Counted from the stretch's first letter, positions 9,497 through 19,038 are shown. The stretch is 64,000 bases of DNA from Spirosoma montaniterrae (GCF_001988955.1 NZ_CP014263.1:4558001-4622000); one strand, 5' to 3'. Notes: generated by a model not told the origin, from the sequence alone. Made by a program: numbers and translations.

Positions 9497-10033
9497 TTAC
9501 GCTTTTTTTACGCTTGCCAGATAGGTAGTCCCCACCAAAGCTGCCAGCAACAGGATACCAATAATTTCAAACGGGACAATATATTCTGTCATCAACTGAC
9601 GCCCTACTGCATTGACGGTGCTTTCCCACCCAACGGGCCGGGTCAGTAATGCAAACGACGACCGGGCGATCAGCGTATAAAAAGCCACAAACAGCCCGCC
9701 CGCAACGAGAAATCCCACGGCCCAGCCGCCAAAGGCGTTTGATCGGTTCAGCACCGGAATCCGGTTCGGTGTCTGGCTGCCCCCGTTGGTCCTCGAATCA
9801 GGTTTGTGGGTTAGCATCACGCCGAAAATAACCAGCACCAACACGCCCCCCACGTAAATCATAAGCTGCGCTACGGCCAGAAAATCGGCACTTGCCAATA
9901 CAAACAGACCGGCTACGCCCAGCAACGTCAGCAATAGCGAAAAAGCGGCATACATCACGTTGCGCGTGAGCAGCACCGCAACTGCCCCCAGTAGCGTAAG
10001 AGCCGAAAATCCGTAAAAAGCAAGCTGAACCAT
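9497..10033 (-). CDS. nuoJ: NADH-quinone oxidoreductase subunit J
   Basis: 178 residues with about five membrane helices. The N-terminal pattern YGFSALTLLGAVAVLLTRNV, then ALLLTLLGVAGLFVL and AVAQLMIYVGGVLVLVIFGV (the NuoJ pi-bulge helix region), is diagnostic. Lies between nuoI and nuoK with short gaps, consistent with one operon. Confidence 0.95.
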   Translation of the reverse strand: MVQLAFYGFSALTLLGAVAVLLTRNVMYAAFSLLLTLLGVAGLFVLASADFLAVAQLMIYVGGVLVLVIFGVMLTHKPDSRTNGGSQTPNRIPVLNRSNAFGGWAVGFLVAGGLFVAFYTLIARSSFALLTRPVGWESTVNAVGRQLMTEYIVPFEIIGILLLAALVGTTYLASVKKA

Positions 10034-10051
10034 AACAAGTACTTACGACAA

Positions 10052-10942
10052 TTAAGTTGATTCCTGATTCGGCGAGTTGGGCTTCGGTTTCATGGTAGGC
10101 CGGAAAGCGGGCTTCGGTTGAGGCATTTCTTTCGTTTCCTGCCTGGCTTCGGCTTCGGTCGGAACCGGCGCAACTTTCGGCTTCATGGCAGGTCGAAACG
10201 CCGGGCGTGGCCGGGCCGCGTCGGGCGTTGGCTCAGCTTCTGGTACGGGCGGAGTTTGCGCGGGTTCAGCCGCTTCCGTCTGCGTTACAACTGGCTTTGC
10301 CGTTGGTCGGAAAACTGGTTTCGGTTTCGGGGCGGCTTCGGCTGAAACAGGATTTTCAATGGTTTTAGCCGCTACCTGAGCCGCTTTAGCCGCTTCTTTC
10401 TCTCGAACATATTGTTCATACAACGCACGTTTTTCGTCGGCCTCTTCGGGCGTCAGGTTCGAGAAGTTGTAGGTTAATTTGCCTAATTCAAACTCGCTGT
10501 AGTCGAACTTCTTGTCCATTGTCAGGCACTCGGTCGGGCAAACCACCGTGCAAAGGCCACAGTAACAGCACTTTGCCATGTCGATATCGAATGTAGCTGC
10601 GTACAGGCGAATCGGCGACCCATCCGACGCACGGCCAACTTCTTCTGTAGCCTTGATAGGGTCGATGGTAATACAATCGACAGGACAGATTTTGGCGCAT
10701 TTATCGCAGACAATGCAATCGTCGATTTCGTTTCGGAGCCGATAGCGGCCATTATCTGGAATGGGCAATTGTTCGTGCGGATATTGCAGCGTAACTAAGC
10801 CGTTTTGCAGATCGAAATAATTATCATCGGCAATACCTTCCGGTGTTCGGCGGTGCGTAGCATGTCGCAAATGCCGAAAAGTCAGGCTCAACCCCTTCAG
10901 CGTTGTCCGAATACCGTTGCGTATATCTTTAAAGTAGGTCAT
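10052..10942 (-). CDS. nuoI: NADH-quinone oxidoreductase subunit I with a repetitive Pro-rich C-terminal tail
   Basis: About 296 residues from the ATG at 10942 (MTYFKDIRNGIRTTLKG, the usual NuoI start; an in-frame start at 10984 adds 14 atypical residues). Two 4Fe-4S ferredoxin motifs are intact: CIVCDKCAKICPVDC and CCYCGLCTVVCPTEC, which carry clusters N6a and N6b. The core ends near residue 190. It is followed by about 100 residues rich in Pro, Lys, Ala and Glu, with three degenerate copies of a KPxFRPTxKP unit (KPVFRPTAKP, RPAFRPAMKP, KPAFRPTMKP). That tail is not part of the catalytic fold and makes the protein much longer than the ~180 residues of E. coli NuoI. First gene of the nuoIJK block. 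Confidence 0.95.
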   Translation of the reverse strand: MTYFKDIRNGIRTTLKGLSLTFRHLRHATHRRTPEGIADDNYFDLQNGLVTLQYPHEQLPIPDNGRYRLRNEIDDCIVCDKCAKICPVDCITIDPIKATEEVGRASDGSPIRLYAATFDIDMAKCCYCGLCTVVCPTECLTMDKKFDYSEFELGKLTYNFSNLTPEEADEKRALYEQYVREKEAAKAAQVAAKTIENPVSAEAAPKPKPVFRPTAKPVVTQTEAAEPAQTPPVPEAEPTPDAARPRPAFRPAMKPKVAPVPTEAEARQETKEMPQPKPAFRPTMKPKPNSPNQEST

Positions 10943-10973
10943 GTTACCAGTTAAGCGATTGACTAACTGAATG

Positions 10974-11004
10974 CATTCAATCACTTAATCATTCAATCAT
11001 TCAA
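10974..11004. repeat. Short tandem ATTCAATC-type repeat
   Basis: Three to four imperfect copies of CATTCAAT(CA) occur in the gap between the E1 gene stop and nuoI. A simple-sequence run; no function is apparent. Confidence 0.5.
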
Positions 11005-13406
11005 TACATAGGAAACCGGGCCGGATCGCTCTCACTCATCAGCGCGTAAGCCGTCTCGATTACATCGTCAACACTGGGTTTCGAGAAATAATCCCCGTCG
11101 GAGCCGTAGGGCGGGCGGTGCGCTTTGGCCGATAGTGTACGCGGGATGGAGTCCAGATAACGGTATGCGCCCTGGTTTTCAAGTACTTGTTGTAGCATAA
11201 ACGCCGATGCGCCCCCCGGCACGTCTTCGTCGGCAAAAATGACCCGGTTTGTTTTTTTGATCGATTCTACAATCGATTCATGCACGTCGAAAGGTAGCAG
11301 CGTCTGCACATCGATCACCTCTGCGCCGATGCCCATCTGCATCAGTTGATGCGCGGCTTCCAGCACAATCCGGCACATTGAGCCATAAGTAACAATTGTT
11401 AGGTCGTTTCCGGTGTGTAAAATTTCGGGAATGCCCAGCGGTACGCAGAACGTATCCAGATTGTCGGGCAGTTGTTCTTTCAGGCGGTAGCCATTCAGCG
11501 ACTCAATCAACAGAGCCGGATCGTCGCCTTTCATGAGCGTATTGTAGAAACCGGCGGCCTGCGTCATATTGCGCGGCACCAGCACGTGCATACCGCGTAA
11601 ACTACCCAGCATGGTTCCCATCGGGGAGCCGGAGTGCCAGATACCTTCGAGCCGGTGGCCGCGCGTTCTGACAATCAGCGGAGCTTTCTGACCGCCTTTT
11701 GTTCGGTAAAGCAACGTTGCCAGATCATCGGTAAGGGTTGCTAATGCGTAATAGATGTAGTCGAAATACTGAATCTCGACAATAGGCCGAAGGCCGCGCA
11801 TGGCTAAACCAATGCCTTGCCCAATAATGGTGGTTTCGCGAATGCCCGTGTCGGTGATGCGAATCTCGCCGTACTTCTCCTGCAAACCCGCAAAGCCCTG
11901 ATTTACATCACCGATATGCCCGACATCTTCGCCGAGGGCTACCGTGCGCGGGTCGCGGGCAAATAACCGGTCGAAGTATCGCTGCATCAGTTGATAACCG
12001 TCGACCAAAGGGCTGTCGTCGTTATAATGCGCCGGTACAGCCGCTACATGCATCGGCGATTCCGGCGATTGGCTGTAGAGGTGCGAACTGAATCGGTCGG
12101 CGTTTTCGGCATTGGTGCGGTTGAGCCAGGTTTGCAGCCCGCGCCGGGCCGCGCCAGTGTCGGTTCGCAGTACGCGCAACGCTTTCCGAACTGCCGACAC
12201 CGCATCGCGCCGGAGGGGCGAAGCCGTTTTGCGCAGTTCTTCCCGAATGGCCATCAGGTCAGCCGCTTTGGGGTGATTGCGGGCGGCTTGCTGCAACAGG
12301 TCAACGGCTTCGTCGTGGTCGCCTTTCATCGACGTCTGATACGCACTCCAGGCATCTAAACGGGCCTGTTTGGCAACTTGCTTGGCTTCGGCTTCGATGG
12401 CGTCCAGCTCATCGTTGGTGGCGTATTCGTTTTCGCGAATCCAGTGCCGGAACATACGATTGCAGTCGTGTTCGTCTTCCCAGGCCAGCCGCTCTTTCGA
12501 CTTGTAGCGTTCGTGCGAACCAGACGTAGAGTGTCCCTGTGGCTGGGTCAGTTCCTGTACGTGTACCAATACCGGCACGTGCTGCTCCCGGCAAATGTGG
12601 GCGGCCTGCTGATACGTTTCGAGCAGAGCCACATAATCCCAGCCTTTCACGGTAAAGATTTCAAACCCTTTGTCGTAGGCATCGCGCTGAAAACCAGCCA
12701 TTGCCTTGGAAATACTTGCTTTAGTGGTCTGATACTCAATGGGCACCGAAATGCCGTACCCATCGTCCCAGACCGACATCAGCAGCGGCACCTGCAACAC
12801 TCCGGCGGCATTCATACTCTCCCAGAACATGCCCTGCGAGGTTGAAGCGTCGCCGATAGTGCTAAAAATCACCTCATTGCCATTTCGCGAAAAGCCCCCC
12901 ATATCGTGCAGTGCTGGGTTTTGCCGAAACAGTTTCGAGGCATACGCCAGCCCCAGCGAACGCGGAATCTGCCCGGCGGTGGGAGCAATGTCACAAACTG
13001 AATTGAATTTATCCGTTTGCGGACGCCATAGCCCCTGTTCGTCGAGCCAGCGGGTAGCAAAGTGTCCATTCATGGAGCGGCCTGCCGTATTCGGGTCATG
13101 AGCCACGTCAGTGTGGGCGTAGAGCTGGGCAAAAAATTCAGTCCAGCGCAGTTCGCCGAGAGCCGCTACAAACGTTTGATCGCGGTAGTAGCCGGAGCGG
13201 AAATCGCCCCGGTCGAACGCACGGGCGGCAGCAATCTGGGCTAATTCTTTGCCGTCACCAAATATGCCAAATTTAGCCCGCCCGCCCATAACGTCGCGCC
13301 GACCCAGCAAACTAACCTGTCGACTTTCGCAGGCCAGTCGATAGTCTGATAGGATTTTTTCACGACTGATAATACCTGTCGAGCGGAGTTGTTCGTTTGC
13401 TATCAC
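11001..13406 (-). CDS. Fused E1 alpha/beta subunit of a 2-oxoacid (branched-chain type) dehydrogenase
   Basis: About 801 residues. The N-terminal half is E1 alpha: thiamine diphosphate loop GDASTSQGMFWESMNAAG ending in VWDDGYGIS, where typical enzymes read NNGYAIS. The C-terminal half is E1 beta (ALGEDVGHIGDVNQGFAG, TGIRETTIIGQGIGLAMRG, FADEDVPGGASAFM). Such fusions are common in Bacteroidota and perform the decarboxylating step of a pyruvate or branched-chain 2-oxoacid dehydrogenase complex; the substrate cannot be fixed. GTG at 13406 was chosen because homology begins near ANEQLRSTG; the frame is open to 13505 but those 33 residues look like leader sequence. No E2 or E3 gene is adjacent. 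Confidence 0.9.
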   Translation of the reverse strand: MIANEQLRSTGIISREKILSDYRLACESRQVSLLGRRDVMGGRAKFGIFGDGKELAQIAAARAFDRGDFRSGYYRDQTFVAALGELRWTEFFAQLYAHTDVAHDPNTAGRSMNGHFATRWLDEQGLWRPQTDKFNSVCDIAPTAGQIPRSLGLAYASKLFRQNPALHDMGGFSRNGNEVIFSTIGDASTSQGMFWESMNAAGVLQVPLLMSVWDDGYGISVPIEYQTTKASISKAMAGFQRDAYDKGFEIFTVKGWDYVALLETYQQAAHICREQHVPVLVHVQELTQPQGHSTSGSHERYKSKERLAWEDEHDCNRMFRHWIRENEYATNDELDAIEAEAKQVAKQARLDAWSAYQTSMKGDHDEAVDLLQQAARNHPKAADLMAIREELRKTASPLRRDAVSAVRKALRVLRTDTGAARRGLQTWLNRTNAENADRFSSHLYSQSPESPMHVAAVPAHYNDDSPLVDGYQLMQRYFDRLFARDPRTVALGEDVGHIGDVNQGFAGLQEKYGEIRITDTGIRETTIIGQGIGLAMRGLRPIVEIQYFDYIYYALATLTDDLATLLYRTKGGQKAPLIVRTRGHRLEGIWHSGSPMGTMLGSLRGMHVLVPRNMTQAAGFYNTLMKGDDPALLIESLNGYRLKEQLPDNLDTFCVPLGIPEILHTGNDLTIVTYGSMCRIVLEAAHQLMQMGIGAEVIDVQTLLPFDVHESIVESIKKTNRVIFADEDVPGGASAFMLQQVLENQGAYRYLDSIPRTLSAKAHRPPYGSDGDYFSKPSVDDVIETAYALMSESDPARFPMY

Positions 13407-13650
13407 AGCAGAGCCACGGGTTGAAAAAGTTCTACAATTAGTTTTTCTGACGAAGTGTTTTTCACGGATAAAGCCCGCAATCACGCGAAAGTAAAAATAA
13501 GGCAAAACATCTCAGCTTTCAAAAAAACGATTTTTTGCCGTTCTTTGTTGACAGGGCAGACACCAACAAGTATTTGGCAAACTCTTTGCTCTGACAACGA
13601 TTTAGTAAGCGTAGCATATTAACAACCAAACCATAATTCTGATTAGTCCA

Positions 13651-14091
13651 ATGAAAAAGATTTTTTCACTTTTCGTAGCTTTATTTGTCTTCGTTGCAGT
13701 TGGCTACGCGCAGAAGGGCGTTATGAAGTTTGCCAAAGAAACGCATGACTTTGGTAAAATTGAGCAGGGCAAGCCTGTAACGCATGTCTTCGAGTTTAAA
13801 AATACTGGTGCTGATCCTGTTGTCATTAGCGATGCGTCGGCTTCATGCGGCTGCACCAAACCCAACTGGACTCGTGAGCCAATCATGCCGGGCAAAACGG
13901 GTAATGTATCGGCTACGTTTAACGCAGCCGCTATGGGGCAGTTCACCAAAACAGTGACGGTGACAAGTAATTCCGAAGCGGGCCAAACCGTGTTATACCT
14001 GAAAGGCGAAGTGGTTTCCCAGAAAGACGCTGAAGCGGCTGCGGCTTCGGGCAGCAAGACTGCCAAGAAAGTTACCAAGACATCACGTTAA
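13651..14091 (+). CDS. Secreted DUF1573 domain protein
   Basis: 146 residues. Signal peptide at 1-20 (MKKIFSLFVALFVFVAVGYA). The DUF1573 immunoglobulin-like domain is recognised by HDFGKIEQGKPVTHVFEFKN, SASCGCTKPNW with its conserved SCGCT, and VTVTSNSEAG. The tail is Ala/Lys rich. Found throughout Bacteroidota as a periplasmic or surface protein of unknown function. Monocistronic, followed by an intrinsic terminator. Confidence 0.9.
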   Translation: MKKIFSLFVALFVFVAVGYAQKGVMKFAKETHDFGKIEQGKPVTHVFEFKNTGADPVVISDASASCGCTKPNWTREPIMPGKTGNVSATFNAAAMGQFTKTVTVTSNSEAGQTVLYLKGEVVSQKDAEAAAASGSKTAKKVTKTSR

Positions 14092-14120
14092 CACGCTGAA
14101 GGGTTAATAGTGTGGTCTGG

Positions 14121-14156
14121 AAAGGCATCTGGTTGTTTACCGGATGCCTTTTTTTC
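14121..14156 (+). terminator. Rho-independent terminator of the DUF1573 gene
   Basis: Stem AAAGGCATC (14121-14129) pairs with GATGCCTTT (14143-14151), with a short inner TGG/CCG continuation, followed by a run of T to 14155. Confidence 0.88.
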
Positions 14157-14162
14157 ATTGAT

Positions 14163-14268
14163 CAGTGAGCAGCCAACAGCCATCCGTTTTAGGTTTATTA
14201 ACCATAAAAACTACGTATCTTACTGCCAGTTGCCAACTGTTGGCTGCTAGTTGATAACTGTTCGCTGC
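14163..14268. repeat. Interspersed palindromic repeat, copy 1
   Basis: The left half CAGTGAGCAGCCAACAGCC (14163-14181) and the right half near 14231-14267, containing CCAACTGTTGGCTGCTAG and ending TAACTGTTCGCTG, are inverted relatives. The same words occur at 36004-36082 and inside gcvP at 43686-43746. The right half runs up to two bases before the prohibitin-like gene's start codon, so it supplies that gene's leader. Confidence 0.75.
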
Positions 14269-14269
14269 A

Positions 14270-15175
14270 ATGTTTTTTCTGACACTCGGCATCGTTGCCC
14301 TCATCGTGGGCTTTGCCATCAACACCCCCTCCCTGACGTTTTCGCGCTTTTCACGCCCTGTCAAAGTGATTGGGGCCGTTCTAATTGTGCTGGGCCTGCT
14401 TACCGCCAGTATTCGCCAGATCGACGCCGGGCAGGTAGGTGTTATTTCCCTGTTCGGTAATGTCAGCGACCGCACGCTTGAGTCGGGCCTGAACTTCGTG
14501 AATCCGCTTGCCAATGTAACGGAGTTCGACGTGAAAACGCAGAACTACACCATGTCGGCAACGCACGATGAAGGCGAAAAACAAGGTGATGATGCCATTC
14601 GGGTACTTACCGCCGACGGGCTGGAAGTCGTGATTGATCTGACCGTGCTCTACCGCATCGTATCGGCTGAAGCCCCGCGCATCTACCGCGAGATCGGCCC
14701 CGACTATACCGACAAGGTGGTACGTCCAATTACCCGAACGCGTATCCGCGACAACGCCGTGTATTATGACGCCGTAGCCCTCTATTCGACCCGGCGCGAC
14801 GAGTTTCAGACCCGTATTTACAAAACTATCGAAGCCGATTTCCGCAAGCGAGGGATGATGTTGGAACAGTTATTGATACGAAACATCGACCTGCCCGCGT
14901 CGGTAAAGCGTACTATTGAGTCGAAAATCAACGCCGAGCAGGACGCCCAGAAGATGCAGTTCGTGCTGGCGAAAGAACGGCAGGAAGCCGAACGCAAACG
15001 GGTTGAAGCACAGGGCATTGCCGACTACCAGCGAATTCTGTCGACGGGCCTCTCAGACAAGCAGTTGCAGTACGAACAAATCAAAGCCCAGCGCGAACTG
15101 GCCCAGTCGCCCAATGCCAAAATCGTGATTATGGGCGGGCGGGGCAACGTGCCGCTGATCCTGAACGATAAGTGA
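14270..15175 (+). CDS. Prohibitin/SPFH-domain membrane protein
   Basis: 301 residues with two hydrophobic N-terminal segments (MFFLTLGIVALIVGFAIN and VIGAVLIVLGLLTASI), then an SPFH/band 7 domain (VGVISLFGNVSDRTLESGLN, DGLEVVIDLTVLYRI) and a charged coiled coil rich in Ala, Glu and Arg (NAEQDAQKMQFVLAKERQEA). Prohibitin-like proteins form large ring or cage assemblies at the membrane and modulate proteases or lipid domains. No FtsH-like partner is adjacent. The start codon lies right behind a repeat element. Confidence 0.92.
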   Translation: MFFLTLGIVALIVGFAINTPSLTFSRFSRPVKVIGAVLIVLGLLTASIRQIDAGQVGVISLFGNVSDRTLESGLNFVNPLANVTEFDVKTQNYTMSATHDEGEKQGDDAIRVLTADGLEVVIDLTVLYRIVSAEAPRIYREIGPDYTDKVVRPITRTRIRDNAVYYDAVALYSTRRDEFQTRIYKTIEADFRKRGMMLEQLLIRNIDLPASVKRTIESKINAEQDAQKMQFVLAKERQEAERKRVEAQGIADYQRILSTGLSDKQLQYEQIKAQRELAQSPNAKIVIMGGRGNVPLILNDK

Positions 15176-15183
15176 TTTATGAG

Positions 15184-16095
15184 CTATTTTAACGCCATCA
15201 GCCAGGCGCGGCAGGCGTCGGGCCAGTTGTTGAGCGAACCGAATTTGGCTGTGCGCAGGCCGTAGCCGTGTCCACCGGTCGGGTACAGGTGCATTTCGAC
15301 CGGAACACCGTTTTTCAAACAAGCCCGATAATAGCCGATGCTGTTTTCGACCGGCACGGCCTTGTCGTCCTGTGAGTGAACCAGAAACGTGGGCGGTGTC
15401 TGACTCGTTACCTGCAACTCGTTCGAGTAGTAGGCAACCATATCCGACGATTTTTTCAGCTTACCGAGCAGTTTATCGCGTGAACCGGTATGTGCATTAT
15501 CGCCAAACGTCACCACGGGGTATACCAGAATCGAGAAATTGGGTTTAGCCTGTTCGCTGGCGTTTGGGCCCCGGTGGTAGTGGGTAGAAAGCGTGGACGC
15601 CAGATGCCCCCCCGCCGAGAACCCCATTACGCCTATTTTATTGGCGTCGATACCGTAGCGGCTGGCGTTTTGCCGAATCAGCTTCATGCCCTGCATGGCA
15701 TCCATGAGCGGCACCTCGTGCGGATTGGTCATGATCGTGGAGTCGGGCAGGCGGTATTTCAGCACAAAGGCCGTAACGCCCATGCCATTGAACCACCGGG
15801 CAATGTCTTCGCCCTCGTGCCCGGATGCCAGAATCCAGTAGCCACCACCGGGGCAGATCATCACAGCCGCACCCGTAGCTTTGTCTTTCGGAGGCAGATA
15901 AGCCGTCAGGGTTGGCACCGACACCTGACTGACACGGAGAATGCCGTCGTTGCCAGCTTCTGATTTTTCGGTAATGCTGGCTCCGGCAATGGCATTCGGA
16001 ATGGCGTTATCGGGCCAGAGTTTAATGACTTCCTGAGCGCGGGCGGTTTGCGTAAACACAAGTAAGGAGACGAACGTAAGAAGCAACAGGCGCAT
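15184..16095 (-). CDS. Exported alpha/beta-hydrolase, acetyl-esterase type
   Basis: 303 residues with a signal peptide (MRLLLLTFVSLLVFTQTARA). The oxyanion loop reads MICPGGGYWILASGHEG; the nucleophile is the serine of MGFSAGGHLAS; the acid is in HSQDDKAVPVENS and the histidine in PTGGHGYGL. This pattern is typical of BD-FAE/xylan acetyl-esterase-like enzymes of Bacteroidota that deacetylate plant polysaccharides, though the substrate is not proven. Convergent with the prohibitin-like gene, eight bases away. Confidence 0.87.
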   Translation of the reverse strand: MRLLLLTFVSLLVFTQTARAQEVIKLWPDNAIPNAIAGASITEKSEAGNDGILRVSQVSVPTLTAYLPPKDKATGAAVMICPGGGYWILASGHEGEDIARWFNGMGVTAFVLKYRLPDSTIMTNPHEVPLMDAMQGMKLIRQNASRYGIDANKIGVMGFSAGGHLASTLSTHYHRGPNASEQAKPNFSILVYPVVTFGDNAHTGSRDKLLGKLKKSSDMVAYYSNELQVTSQTPPTFLVHSQDDKAVPVENSIGYYRACLKNGVPVEMHLYPTGGHGYGLRTAKFGSLNNWPDACRAWLMALK

Positions 16096-16147
16096 AGCTA
16101 CAACGAAGATGGATGCAGCAGAAAGCCGACTCCTTAGTCGACTCTAC

Positions 16148-17389
16148 TCAAATTTCCACTTCCTGATCGGCGTCGGTCGAGCTGGTTTTTGGCCCGCCCA
16201 GTACGTCGACTAATTCTTTCACCCGATACACGGTCTTATTGTACTTATTGCCGAGCATGATAATGACGTATTCATCTTTCGGGCTGAACCAGAACATGGT
16301 GTTGTAGCCTTTCCACCAGCCGGAATGATAAATGTATTCGGGTTTATTAAATCCGTCGAGCATCATCCGAAACCCATAGCCGTAATTCTTGGCCCCTTTT
16401 CGCTCGAAACTGCGTGGAATAAACGCTTCAGCGAGGGTTTTGCGTTGCAGCAGACAATCGCCGTTCAGGGCGCGATACCAGCGGAATAAATCGCCAATGG
16501 TTGAGTAAATGCCCTTATCGCCCACTACGTCGTCATAATAATCTTTCGGAATACGCCGATTCCATTGGTATCCTGCCGTGCGGTGGTAATTGATCGAGTC
16601 GTTTTTGGTGGTTGCCACAAACGTCTGATGCATTCCCAGCGGCTCGAAAATATTTTTGTGGATAAACGCTTCGTAAGACTGCCCCGTTACCTTTTCAATG
16701 ATCGACGCCAGCACCATATAGTTGGTATTGCTGTAGCTGAACCCCCGCCCCGGCACGTTATATTTCTTCGGTGTTGGCTTCACCGTGGCGAACCAGTGCA
16801 TAATAGTGGCATTGGTCGGATACGGTTTTTCTTTCTTGTAGAAATTCACCTTCATGCTATCATCGAAGGCATAGGCATAATTGGGTAGTCCACTCCGGTG
16901 GCTGAGCAGTTCGCGAATGGTGATACCGTGATACGGAAAGTCGGGGTAGAACTTCTGGATCGAATCCTCCAGTTTTAATTTACCGGCTTCGATAAGCTTG
17001 AGCGTACCAACAGCGGTAAACGTTTTCGACAGCGAGGCTAACTGAAACTTGGAATCTTCGACCAGCGTATCGCGTTCGTTGCGCTCAAAATGCCCCAGCC
17101 CGAAGCAGTTTTTATAGAGAACAATGCCCTTCTGGGCAATCAGCACGTTGCCGTTGAAGCCTTCGCGGACCTTCTGCTGAATAATTGCTTCTATCTGTTG
17201 CGTTTTTGCGTCAGCATTGATCTTTTGCCGGATATTATTCTGTTCATCGGGCGATACCGTCTGCTCATCGGCGCAACTGCGCAGCGCCTGCGCCGACTTA
17301 TTCAGTTCCTTTTGTGAACTCTGCCCACACGAAGCAACGCCGACACTTACTACAATCCATACACTTAGCCAACTCCAGCACTTTCTCAT
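16148..17389 (-). CDS. Serine hydrolase, beta-lactamase/DD-peptidase fold, lipoprotein
   Basis: About 413 residues. Starting at MRKCWSWLSVW gives a lipoprotein signal with lipobox VASC; the open frame extends to 17443 with other Met codons between. Active-site motifs of class C beta-lactamase-like proteins are present: SxxK in LASLSKTFTAVG, YxN in YSNTNYMVL and HxG in YHSGWWKGYN. Probably a periplasmic or outer-membrane-attached esterase/peptidase of peptidoglycan or D-amino-acid substrates. A long Gln/Asp-rich linker precedes the domain. Confidence 0.87.
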   Translation of the reverse strand: MRKCWSWLSVWIVVSVGVASCGQSSQKELNKSAQALRSCADEQTVSPDEQNNIRQKINADAKTQQIEAIIQQKVREGFNGNVLIAQKGIVLYKNCFGLGHFERNERDTLVEDSKFQLASLSKTFTAVGTLKLIEAGKLKLEDSIQKFYPDFPYHGITIRELLSHRSGLPNYAYAFDDSMKVNFYKKEKPYPTNATIMHWFATVKPTPKKYNVPGRGFSYSNTNYMVLASIIEKVTGQSYEAFIHKNIFEPLGMHQTFVATTKNDSINYHRTAGYQWNRRIPKDYYDDVVGDKGIYSTIGDLFRWYRALNGDCLLQRKTLAEAFIPRSFERKGAKNYGYGFRMMLDGFNKPEYIYHSGWWKGYNTMFWFSPKDEYVIIMLGNKYNKTVYRVKELVDVLGGPKTSSTDADQEVEI

Positions 17390-17514
17390 CCGCACCATTC
17401 CAACATGCATTAGTTTCACTCTATTTACGCTACCAACGTCCACAAAAATAAGAATAGTACATCAAGGATTTGGTTAACCATTGATAAGAAGCCAGAATTT
17501 CATCGATAGTGCTG

Positions 17515-19038
17515 TTATATTCTATTGAATGGGTTACGGGGTGATGGCACGGCAGGTCGCCGTTTGAGGATGCCCGTTTTACGAATACCCACATAACCAC
17601 CGACGCTGTTTGGCAGCAAACCGCCCGCATCGAAACCAAACGAACTGTTTAGCACTACCCCACCCAGAATGGTCAACGGGACCGACGCCGTTAATAGTCC
17701 CGAAAACTGCGAAACAATCGGCACGTAAGGCGTTCCATATGTACCGGCATTTCGCCCATACGACAGGCGGGTTGTTAGTTCTACCTTGTTTAACAGCAAA
17801 CCGCTTGCCCCAACGTGGTAAACGCTAACGCGGTTGTTAGCAATGGGAAATCGCTGCGGCAGCGACGGTCGCGTTTCCTGCGTGGGCGTTAAAAACGGCG
17901 TACCGATGGTTCGGCCAAAGTAAGTCCAGCCGTCAACAAACTGGCTGTGGTTAAAATAATCGTCGCGACCACGAAGTTGCGGATTATCGATAACGAACAG
18001 GCTTCCGCCCTGACTACCTGTGAAGAGGTACTCAACCGTTAGCTGACGTAGAAAAAACAATTCTCCTTCAGGTTGCCGACGGTTACGGATTCGTAGCCCA
18101 TTCAAGCCATCCTGAATATTGGTGGCATAGAACAGCGAACCATCATCGTACATGAATTGCCGATACATGAACAGGTTCCAGTTGTTCAGGTCAACGTCTG
18201 CAGCCAGGTCGAGGGAGCCAAGATGATTGCCGATGCGATTTTCTTCAAACGAGGTAATGTTTGGGTCATCGGGGTCGGGGTTTCGGGTACCAAACATAAC
18301 CGCCGGAAAATACCGCAGGGTTGATGGCAGTCTGCCGTTAACAGCCACGACCGGCCCCAGCACCGCCGGGTCGGCCCGCCCGCCCCAGATAACCTGATGA
18401 TTAAATCCCGCATAAAGCCGAAACCGCCACGACGGTTTACCAATCCGGCCATATACGTACTTGTGATGCAGAAAAGACCCCGTAACCAACCGATTGGCGT
18501 TTTCAAACCAGCCATGTGCAAAAGCTCCCAGGAACGATACAACGCCTTTGGTGAACGGAACGGCTGTGTAAACGGGCAGGCCGATTTGTACTTTGGGAAT
18601 GGGCAGTGCGTTCCCCGACCACGAATAGGCACCAGTAGAAAGCAGCGTATCGACTAAGCCAACAACTTCCCGTCGCCGACCGATGTAGGCTTCAAAGGCA
18701 CCGAAGCGACCTTTCAAATAAGCTTCGGGTAGTATTAACTGATTTGTCAGGCCGGCATTGACTAATACTTCAGCCGCGTATCCCCAGTCTGCTTTAGGTT
18801 TGTAGGTGGTACTATCGGCAGATCGATAATCAGCAGACAGACGGGCACCAACACGAGCAATGGGGGTTTTCAGCGGTACTGTTCCGTACTGATTGGCGCG
18901 TAACCAAAAAGGTGTCTGGTCAGAAGCCGCCATTCCGCCCGCTTCAATCTGGTATTGATTACTGCGTTGAGCATGGGTTTCGAATACACCACAGATAATT
19001 AATAAACACCAGCCAGCCAGCCATACGATACGTCTCAT
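17515..19038 (-). CDS. Capsule assembly Wzi family outer-membrane protein
   Basis: About 507 residues starting at MRRIVWLAGWCLLIICGVF, a signal peptide ending near THAQ. The mature N-terminus (YQIEAGGMAASDQTPFWLRA) and segments such as LPEAYLKGRFGAFEAYIGRR and GFNHQVIWGGRADP match Bacteroidota Wzi-like proteins, which form an outer-membrane beta-barrel that helps anchor capsule. Clearly paralogous to the protein at 20644-22191; the two flank the initiating sugar transferase. Last gene of the polysaccharide locus. Confidence 0.85.
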   Translation of the reverse strand: MRRIVWLAGWCLLIICGVFETHAQRSNQYQIEAGGMAASDQTPFWLRANQYGTVPLKTPIARVGARLSADYRSADSTTYKPKADWGYAAEVLVNAGLTNQLILPEAYLKGRFGAFEAYIGRRREVVGLVDTLLSTGAYSWSGNALPIPKVQIGLPVYTAVPFTKGVVSFLGAFAHGWFENANRLVTGSFLHHKYVYGRIGKPSWRFRLYAGFNHQVIWGGRADPAVLGPVVAVNGRLPSTLRYFPAVMFGTRNPDPDDPNITSFEENRIGNHLGSLDLAADVDLNNWNLFMYRQFMYDDGSLFYATNIQDGLNGLRIRNRRQPEGELFFLRQLTVEYLFTGSQGGSLFVIDNPQLRGRDDYFNHSQFVDGWTYFGRTIGTPFLTPTQETRPSLPQRFPIANNRVSVYHVGASGLLLNKVELTTRLSYGRNAGTYGTPYVPIVSQFSGLLTASVPLTILGGVVLNSSFGFDAGGLLPNSVGGYVGIRKTGILKRRPAVPSPRNPFNRI

